Positions 58,458 through 64,000 of a DNA stretch of 64,000 nt are shown in pieces. Numbering within the stretch: position 1 is the stretch's first letter; each line of letters starts with the position of its first letter. A model generated the notes under the pieces. That model ran no database searches. It was not told the origin of the DNA and was given only the letters and a program-made list of their open reading frames with translations. Source of the stretch: Methylobacterium aquaticum (lineage in GTDB: Bacteria > Pseudomonadota > Alphaproteobacteria > Rhizobiales > Beijerinckiaceae). The position numbers were made by a program, and so were the translations under genes. The DNA is taken from positions 62,001 through 126,000 of the forward strand of contig NZ_LABX01000032.1 of assembly GCF_001043915.1 (NCBI RefSeq), written 5' to 3'.

Positions 58458-58476
58458 CGGCCCGATCACGGGCCGC
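58457..58476. terminator. Convergent terminator hairpin
   Basis: GCGGCCCG-ATCA-CGGGCCGC, perfect, at the stop codon of the hypothetical gene and facing the DUF2493 gene. Confidence 0.65.
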
Positions 58477-58496
58477 CCGTCCGCGGGGACCGGCGC

Positions 58497-59423
58497 TCAC
58501 GCGCCGGCTTTCACGTTCCGCTGGACGGGGATTCCCTTCGCCATCGCCTTGTCGGCAAGGTTGTCGGAGATCCCGCCGCCCGGGAAGTGCACGATCCCGA
58601 TCGGCGCCTGCTCCAGGATCTGGTCGTTGCGCCGGAAGGGCGCCGCCTTGCTGTGGCGCTTCCAGTCCGGCTTGAACACCACCTGGGCGACCTTGCGGTT
58701 CTCCGCCCACTTCGCGGCGATCAGCTCGGCGCCTTCGCCGCCACCGTGCAACAATACCATGTTGGGGTACTTGGTCCTGACGCGGTCCAGGGTGTCCCAG
58801 ATCACCGACACGTCCTGGAACTGCTTGCCGCCCGTGAAGGCGATCCGGGTGCCCTGCGGCAGGTGGATCTCGGTCTCGGCCCGGCGCCGGGCGCTGATGA
58901 AGTCGCGGCTATCGATCATCGCCGCGGTCATCGTCGCGCGGTTGACCTGCGAGCCGGAGTGGGGGCGCCAGAGCGACTTGGTGATCCGGGTGAACCGGTG
59001 GGCGGCCGCGTCGCGGGCGTACTCGAAGGCGTTGCGGCGCTCCGAGAGGGTCTGGCCGAGGGCGATCAGCCGTTCCAGCTCGACCGAGAGCACCTCGCTG
59101 CCGTCCTGCTCGCGCTGGCTCTGGCGCTGCGCCTGCTCGTTCTCGTCGAGCTTGCGCTCGATCATCTCGACCCGGCGGTGGAAGACGTTCACGGCCCCCC
59201 ACAGCACGTCCTCGAGGTCGTCTTCCAGGCGGGTGCCGGCAAAGGCCTCCTCAAGCGCGGACATCGCCACAAAGAGGGCATGGTCCAGTTTGCCGGAGTG
59301 GGGCAGGGGCCGGGGATCGTCGTGCTCCTCGAACGGGCGGTAGCCGGTGACCGCGAGCTCCTCGAGCAGGGTCGGATCGGGCTGCATGTCCTCGTCGAGG
59401 TCACGGGTGAGGTGGTCGAGCAT
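58497..59423 (-). CDS. DUF2493 (SLOG/YspA-type) nucleotide-binding protein
   Basis: 308 residues from ATG at 59423 (AAAGGAG upstream). The C-terminal 120 residues are a DUF2493 Rossmann-like domain: RIAFTGGKQFQDVSVIWDTL, VLLHGGGEGAELIAAKWAEN, APFRRNDQILEQAPIGIVHF, PGGGISDNLADKAMAKGIPV. SLOG domains bind nucleotide or nucleotide-derived ligands. The N-terminal 180 residues are helical, with a coiled coil (IERKLDENEQAQRQSQREQD). Common on alphaproteobacterial plasmids; function unknown. Confidence 0.8.
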   Translation of the reverse strand: MLDHLTRDLDEDMQPDPTLLEELAVTGYRPFEEHDDPRPLPHSGKLDHALFVAMSALEEAFAGTRLEDDLEDVLWGAVNVFHRRVEMIERKLDENEQAQRQSQREQDGSEVLSVELERLIALGQTLSERRNAFEYARDAAAHRFTRITKSLWRPHSGSQVNRATMTAAMIDSRDFISARRRAETEIHLPQGTRIAFTGGKQFQDVSVIWDTLDRVRTKYPNMVLLHGGGEGAELIAAKWAENRKVAQVVFKPDWKRHSKAAPFRRNDQILEQAPIGIVHFPGGGISDNLADKAMAKGIPVQRNVKAGA

Positions 59424-59660
59424 CGGGGGCTCCTTTAGGGGTCCGGGGACCGCGCCCATCGCGGCCTTCATGGCGACCCAAGGCCGGGCTCGGGGGCCTG
59501 GCGCACCCGCGCGAGGATCCGCATCGCACCCTGGCGATGCGGCCGCGCGGGCCGGAGCGTCAGCGGAGGACGGCTCGACGGCCGTCGATTTTGCTTCGCG
59601 ATGCAAAGCCGCCGTAGGCGGCGGCGGAAAATCGTCGGACGTGGACCGTTGCGCCCAAGG
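59424..59660 (-). ncRNA. Diverged third copy of the leader element, before the DUF2493 gene
   Basis: Core 59549-59640 shares GGCCGGAGCG, CAGCGGAGGAC, GATTTTGCTTCGCGA and GGAAAATCGTC with copies A and B in the same order, but adds GCCGCC-GTA-GGCGGC inside the large stem. A further stem GCATCGC/GCGATGC lies at 59521-59540. Confidence 0.4.
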
Positions 59661-59766
59661 TCCCCCGACCCGGCATCAGTCGCCCTCTGAAGAAGGCCGT
59701 GGACGCCGGCTCTCTCGCGGCCCGGGTCAGCCCGTGGGGTCGATCCTCAACCAGATAGGAGGCCGG

Positions 59767-60597
59767 TCAGGCGGCCATCGCCTCCTCGAACTGGAGGGAG
59801 GCCACCGCGTCGTTCGGATTGAGCTGGAGCGCGAGATGCAAGGCGAGATCGCGCGGGCCGAGGTGGCAGAGGTCGGTGTTGAAGTCGTCCGCGCGGGGAT
59901 CGAGGTCGCTCACCAGGATGCCCGCGGTCTCGGCGCGCCGGCGTAGGGTCGCGGCACCCCGCCTGCCGGCTGGATCGTCGTCGCGGGCGATGTAGAGGTG
60001 GCGCAGGCCCGGAGGGAGGATCAGGGCGGCGAGGTGCGCCCCCGACAGGGCGGCGACGTGCGGCACGGCCGGCAGGACGCCCTGGACCGACAGCACCGTC
60101 TCGACGCGCTCGCCGGCCACCATCAGATCGGGCACCGTGCCGGGAAACCGCACGCCATGGCCGAGCTGGTTACCGAGGGTCCGCCGCCGGTCGCGCACAG
60201 CCGCCTTGGCCCGCCCGTCCGGAGCGAGCCAGGTCCGGCCGACCGCCATGACAGTGCCCGACAGGTCGGTCACGGCGGCCATCAGCGCCGGGTGATAGGT
60301 GTCGGAGCCCTTGGGCTCCTTGGCCGAGGGCCGGTACAGGCAGCGCGGGGGGAGGGGCAGGGCTGGCTGGTCGCCGGCATGCTCAAGCTCACGCGAGCGC
60401 AGGTAGGCTGCCGCGACGGTGCCGGGCACCGGCCGGCCGTAGCGCAGCATGCGGCGGGCCGACTCGACCGTGTCGCGGGCCTCGGGGAGCAGAGGGCGTA
60501 CCCGCTGCGGCACGGGCGGCTGGGGCAGGGGTGCCGGTGGCTTTGACACCATGGAGGCCGACTGCGCCGTCTCTCTGTATCTTGCTCGCGCTCGCAT
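59767..60597 (-). CDS. Toprim-domain (plasmid primase-like) protein, N-terminally truncated
   Basis: 276 residues. After a Pro-rich start come ARRMLRYGRPVPGTVAAAYL, ALMAAVTDLSGTVMAVGRTW, GERVETVLSVQG and the Toprim acidic motif LYIARDDDPAGRRGAATLRR. Plasmid Toprim proteins of this type usually begin with a zinc finger and have about 350 residues. Here that part is missing, and the sequence changes character at about 60600 where the ABC-transporter module begins. Probably inactive as a primase; the Toprim catalytic residues remain. Confidence 0.7.
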   Translation of the reverse strand: MRARARYRETAQSASMVSKPPAPLPQPPVPQRVRPLLPEARDTVESARRMLRYGRPVPGTVAAAYLRSRELEHAGDQPALPLPPRCLYRPSAKEPKGSDTYHPALMAAVTDLSGTVMAVGRTWLAPDGRAKAAVRDRRRTLGNQLGHGVRFPGTVPDLMVAGERVETVLSVQGVLPAVPHVAALSGAHLAALILPPGLRHLYIARDDDPAGRRGAATLRRRAETAGILVSDLDPRADDFNTDLCHLGPRDLALHLALQLNPNDAVASLQFEEAMAA

Positions 60598-60672
60598 AAG
60601 GGGGGCGTACGGAACATGAGAAGATCGCCAGCCGGGAACCCTGACGGCGTGGTTCTGATGGATGCAGCAGCG

Positions 60673-61338
60673 TCAGCCGCCCGTCGCGGCGATGGCAGAC
60701 AGGACGAAGGCAGGAACACCACCGGGGTAGGGCGGAGATGAGAAGAGGTGCTGCCAGGCCGTCACCTGGATGAACCCCGCATTCTCCAAGAGGTGCTGCG
60801 CGTCGGCCTCGGTCAGGCCGGCATGGAACGGAAGCCGTCGTGCGAGCTCAGCGGTGTAATCCGAGCGATGTTCCGGCGCGGCCGACCACAGGCCGTCCAA
60901 GACGACGACACGCCCCCCTGGGCGCAGGATGCGCCGCGCGACTTCCAGAGCCTCGGCGGGACGCTCCAGCGTCCAGAGGACGTTCCGGATGGTCACGATG
61001 TCGGTACTGGCAGGCTCGAGCGGCGCCTCCGCGATGAAGGCGCGGATGAACTGGACATCGAGACCCGCCTTCCTCGCGGCCTCTCCTGCGACGCCCAGCA
61101 TTTCCGCCGAGCCGTCGCAGGCTCGCACCCGATGGCCCAGGGCTGCCGCGGCGAGTGCGCAGGCCCCCGTGCCGGTCCCGAGATCGACGACGTCCTTTGG
61201 TCCATCGGACGCGAACGCCGCCGAGAGAACCTCCTTCCAGACGTCCGGGGCACGGACGTGGGAAGCCGCGCAGTTGAAGTGCGGAGCCCGGGCGTCCCAG
61301 TAGGCGGTCACGCCCTTGGTGACCTCGGATGCGCTCAT
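60673..61338 (-). CDS. Class I SAM-dependent methyltransferase
   Basis: 221 residues from ATG at 61338. Motif I VVDLGTGTGACALAAAALGH, an Asp at the end of strand 2 (RACDGSAEML), motif IV-like DIVTIRNVLWTLERPAEAL and RILRPGGRVVVLDG place it in the UbiE/Methyltransf_11 group. It is the last gene of the FecBCD-type operon, 20 bp after the ATPase gene. Such methyltransferases accompany some siderophore or metallophore uptake loci; the substrate is unknown. Confidence 0.8.
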   Translation of the reverse strand: MSASEVTKGVTAYWDARAPHFNCAASHVRAPDVWKEVLSAAFASDGPKDVVDLGTGTGACALAAAALGHRVRACDGSAEMLGVAGEAARKAGLDVQFIRAFIAEAPLEPASTDIVTIRNVLWTLERPAEALEVARRILRPGGRVVVLDGLWSAAPEHRSDYTAELARRLPFHAGLTEADAQHLLENAGFIQVTAWQHLFSSPPYPGGVPAFVLSAIAATGG

Positions 61339-61358
61339 GTCGTGGAACTCCTCGCCGT

Positions 61359-62123
61359 TCAGTCCAGACGGTATTCGATGTGAGGCCGGCCGCTTAGCGC
61401 GGACAGGCGAACCTCGGCACGCACCCCGAAGACCTCCGCGATCATCCCGGCGGTCAACACCGTCTCCGGCGGCCCTGACCGGAGCAGGCGCCCGCCAGCC
61501 AGGACAGCCACCTCGTCGCAGAACAGGGCGGCCAGGTTCAGGTCGTGGAGAGCGACGATGCTGGTGACGCCGAGTCCTCGCACCAGGGCGAGCATGTCGA
61601 GCTGGTGACGCACGTCGAGGTGGTTGGTCGGCTCGTCCAAGACGAGCTCGCTCGGCTCCTGTGCCAGGGCCCTGGCGATCTGGGCGCGCTGGCGCTCGCC
61701 ACCCGACAGGGTCTCCCAGGGTTGGTCGCGGCGCGTGCCCAGCCCGACTCGTGCCAGGGCGCTCGCGACTGCCGCCTCGTCGGCCTCGGTCCATGGGGAC
61801 AGCGCCCCTCGCCGCGGCGTGCGGCCGAGGCGCACGACATCCTCGACCGTCACCCGTGCCAGAGTGCCCGCGTGCTGCTCGACTACGGCGATGCGCCGTG
61901 CCACGGCACGCCGCGAGAGGCCGCTGATGTCCGTGCCGTCGAGGATCACGACGCCGCTCTTCACCTGCCGCAGGCCGCAGAGCAGGCGCAGCAGGCTCGA
62001 CTTGCCCGAGCCGTTCGGGCCGACGAGCCCGAGCATCCGCCCTGGTGCGGCCGCCAGCGTCACGCCATCGACGATGATCCGGCCGCCAGCATCCCAGCGA
62101 AGGTCCCGCGCCGCGAGCGTCAT
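61359..62123 (-). CDS. FecE/BtuD/HmuV-type ABC transporter ATPase
   Basis: 254 residues from ATG at 62123, overlapping the permease stop (ATGA). Walker A LVGPNGSGKSS (33-43), signature LSGGERQRAQ (139-148), Walker B ELVLDEPTNHLD (159-170) and H-loop ALHDLNLAAL. The sequence fits iron-siderophore, haem or cobalamin importers; the ligand cannot be read from the ATPase. Confidence 0.9.
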   Translation of the reverse strand: MTLAARDLRWDAGGRIIVDGVTLAAAPGRMLGLVGPNGSGKSSLLRLLCGLRQVKSGVVILDGTDISGLSRRAVARRIAVVEQHAGTLARVTVEDVVRLGRTPRRGALSPWTEADEAAVASALARVGLGTRRDQPWETLSGGERQRAQIARALAQEPSELVLDEPTNHLDVRHQLDMLALVRGLGVTSIVALHDLNLAALFCDEVAVLAGGRLLRSGPPETVLTAGMIAEVFGVRAEVRLSALSGRPHIEYRLD

Positions 62124-63160
62124 GCCGATCGCCGCACGCGGGTGAGGATCAAGGCGAAGGCCGGTGCTCCGAACAGGGCGGTGACGACCCCAATGGGCAC
62201 GACCTGCCGCGCGATCAGGACGCGGGACAGGATGTCGGCAAGCACCAGGAACACCGCGCCGGTCACGAGTGCCGCCGGCAGCAGGCGGCTGTGACGCGGG
62301 CCGACGATCAGCCGGACGGCATGCGGGATCAGGAGGCCGACGAAACCGACCGCACCTGCGATGCTGACCATGATGGCGGTCATCGCCGCCGTCGTTCCGA
62401 ACAGCACGAGGCGGACGCGGGGAACGGACACGCCGAGCGAGGCGGCGGCATCCTCGCCGAAGGTGAAGGCGTCGAGCGTCCGGGCATGGACCAGGCAGAT
62501 GGCGAAGCCCGCGAGCGTCACCGGTGCCGCGAGCCACACGTCCGGCCAGCGCACACCGCCCAGGCTGCCGAGGAGCCAGAACATCACGCCGCGCGCCTGC
62601 TCGGCGCTGGCGAAGGTCGTCACGACCGTGGCCGTTGCGGCGTTGAAGATCTGCGACGCGGCCACGCCCGAAAGGATCACGCGCTCGCTCGCGCCACCAG
62701 CGCCCGCGGCGAGCAGGGCGACGGTCAGGAGAGCCAGGATGGCGCCGAGCAGAGCGCCACCCGAGACCCCGAGCACGGCCCCGCCCAGCCCGAGAACCAT
62801 CACGGCGACGGCGCCGGTCGAAGCCCCCGCCGAGATCCCCAGTAGGTACGGTTCGGCGAGCGGATTGCGGAGCAGGGCCTGCAGGGTAACGCCGCAGACC
62901 GCGAGGGCTCCACCGCAGGACGCGGCGAACAGGGCGCGGCTCAGCCGGTAGTCGAGCAGCACGCCCTGCTGGATCGGGTTCACTGCGTAGCCGAGGTCGA
63001 ACAATCCGTTACCGAGCGCCTGAAGGGCGACCCGAAGCGGGATCCGCATCTCACCGACCGTCATCGCGATCGCGACGGCAAGGCCCAGAAGCCCGAGCGA
63101 TGCAAGGCCTGCGAGCACCCAGGGCAGCCACCCAGTACCCGGAAGCGCGATCCCTCTCAT
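62120..63160 (-). CDS. FecCD-family ABC transporter permease
   Basis: 346 residues, about ten membrane spans. Family motifs: YRLSRALFAASCGGALAVCG, LLRNPLAEPYLLGISAGAST, and AGAVGFVGLLIPHAVRLIVG followed by the RHSRLLPAALVTGAVFLV segment. A single permease gene implies a homodimer, as in BtuC/HmuU. Overlaps both neighbours by four bases. Confidence 0.92.
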   Translation of the reverse strand: MRGIALPGTGWLPWVLAGLASLGLLGLAVAIAMTVGEMRIPLRVALQALGNGLFDLGYAVNPIQQGVLLDYRLSRALFAASCGGALAVCGVTLQALLRNPLAEPYLLGISAGASTGAVAVMVLGLGGAVLGVSGGALLGAILALLTVALLAAGAGGASERVILSGVAASQIFNAATATVVTTFASAEQARGVMFWLLGSLGGVRWPDVWLAAPVTLAGFAICLVHARTLDAFTFGEDAAASLGVSVPRVRLVLFGTTAAMTAIMVSIAGAVGFVGLLIPHAVRLIVGPRHSRLLPAALVTGAVFLVLADILSRVLIARQVVPIGVVTALFGAPAFALILTRVRRSA

Positions 63161-64000
63161 CGGGCGAGCCCGAGCGCCTTGAGGTTCGTGGCCAGAGCCA
63201 TGATGCCGTCGATGGTGCCGAGCCCCGGGCGCGTCGCTGCGGCATCCATGACGACGATGCGGTTCTCGCGGACGGCCGTGAGGCGGCGGGCGACCGGGTC
63301 GGTCCGGAGGAAGTCGAGCTTGACCGCGACGTCGTCGGCCGGAAATAGGCGGCGGTCCATGCGGACCAGCACGATCACGGCGGGATCGGCGGCCGCGATG
63401 CTCTCCCAGCCGACGAGGGGCCATTCCTCGTCTGAGGCGATGACGTTGTGGACGCCGAGCTTGTCGAGGATGTAGGCCGGCACGCCCTTGGCTCCCGCCA
63501 CGAAGGCGTCTCCCTTTACATCCCGGCTGGAGAACCAGACCACGACCGGAAGGTCGCGCGCCGGGCGCCCTGCCATGGATGCGATGGCGGCGTCCTCGCG
63601 CGCCTTCAGCTCGGTGGCGAGCGTCTCGGCGCGGGGCAGCACATCGAAGACCTGCCCGAGTTCGCGGATGTTGCGGTAGACGAGGTCCATGGTGAAGGGC
63701 CGCGTGCGCACGCCATCACCCGGTGCAGAGTTGTCCTTGCCGACGCAATCGGCCGGCGAGACGTAGACGGGCACGCCCAGGCCGCTGAACTGCTCGCGTC
63801 GCGCGACGGCCCCGTGCGGGCCGATGTGCCAGGCAAATGTCGCGGTCACCAGGTCGGGCACCTCGCCGAGCACGGCCTCGAAGCTCGGCGCGTTGTCGGC
63901 CAGCCGCTTCACGCCGGCGTTCACCGCCTCGTAGGGCTCGGCCACGGGACCAAACCAGACCGCCGTGCCGACGACGCGGTTCGCAAGGCCGAGGGCGTAC
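63157..64000 (-). CDS. FecB/BtuF-type periplasmic substrate-binding protein, partial
   Basis: At least 280 residues; the frame is open to the window end, so the N-terminus and signal peptide are missing. ALGLANRVVGTAVWFG, GEVPDLVTATFAWHIGPHGA, GVPVYVSPADCV, the interlobe helix (VYRNIRELGQVFDVLPRAET) and GWESIAAADPAVIVLVRMDR are typical of peripla_BP_2 proteins. It delivers a chelate to the FecCD permease. The ligand is undetermined. Confidence 0.88.
   Translation of the reverse strand, partial: YALGLANRVVGTAVWFGPVAEPYEAVNAGVKRLADNAPSFEAVLGEVPDLVTATFAWHIGPHGAVARREQFSGLGVPVYVSPADCVGKDNSAPGDGVRTRPFTMDLVYRNIRELGQVFDVLPRAETLATELKAREDAAIASMAGRPARDLPVVVWFSSRDVKGDAFVAGAKGVPAYILDKLGVHNVIASDEEWPLVGWESIAAADPAVIVLVRMDRRLFPADDVAVKLDFLRTDPVARRLTAVRENRIVVMDAAATRPGLGTIDGIMALATNLKALGLAR

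Overview
The window looks like part of a large conjugative plasmid (or plasmid-derived region) of a GC-rich alphaproteobacterium, most likely Methylobacteriaceae. The grounds are RepA/RepB/RepC-type replication and partition proteins, a Ti-type relaxase module, the base composition, and hypothetical genes and short repeats that I associate with Methylobacterium. The taxonomy is inference; the gene families are read from the translated sequence.

Layout. 1-2.2 kb is a graveyard: a frameshifted class III nucleotide cyclase end, a full-length but frameshifted IS256-family element with recognisable 28-bp terminal inverted repeats, and the N-terminal half of an IS630-type transposase. 2.5-8.0 kb is one giant modular protein (dimethylformamidase-beta-like domain, Ig-like domain, then four DUF4082 and three cadherin-like modules). 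8.0-11.5 kb carries three integral membrane proteins (Na/Ca-antiporter-like, DedA, DUF1275). 11.5-12.1 kb holds IS66 and IS630 remnants. 12.1-16.5 kb carries hypothetical genes, an orphan sensor kinase and a secreted thermonuclease, interspersed with a ~98-bp triloop-hairpin repeat.

16.7-24.6 kb is the replicon. repA, a 111-codon ORF and repB form a translationally coupled operon. The 16-bp RepABC-type parS palindrome occurs ten times in and around it; seven copies lie inside the coding sequences, mostly at exact 93-bp spacing, so each is translated as a KLAAANS-type peptide. The extra ORF looks like a 332-bp tandem duplication of the repB 5' end. repC is not behind repB but about 3.7 kb upstream of repA, with umuDC and small genes in between.

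25.0-49.5 kb is a type IVB (Dot/Icm, IncI-like, MPF_I) secretion system. A leftward block (DotD-position lipoprotein, DotC, DotB, M15 peptidase, IcmT, M23 peptidase, three secreted paralogues, DotA, a P-loop-less DotL-like protein) and a rightward block (DsbC-like, DotI, DotH, DotG, DotO, IcmD-like) diverge from the 36.8-38.6 kb region. 49.7-56.4 kb is a Ti-plasmid-type DNA-processing set (TraA, oriT, TraC, TraD, TraG), so the machine appears to be a chimera of an I-type channel with an alphaproteobacterial MOBQ relaxosome and coupling protein. A Fic/KfrB-like protein sits in an operon with a DotM-like protein between the two halves.

56.5-60.6 kb contains accessory genes (two 57-residue proteins, a DUF2493 protein, an N-terminally truncated Toprim protein) and a duplicated 216-bp leader whose sequence is better conserved than the genes it precedes. 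60.7-64.0 kb is a metal-chelate (FecBCD-type) ABC importer with a SAM-dependent methyltransferase, cut by the window end. I saw no CRISPR array, rRNA or tRNA.
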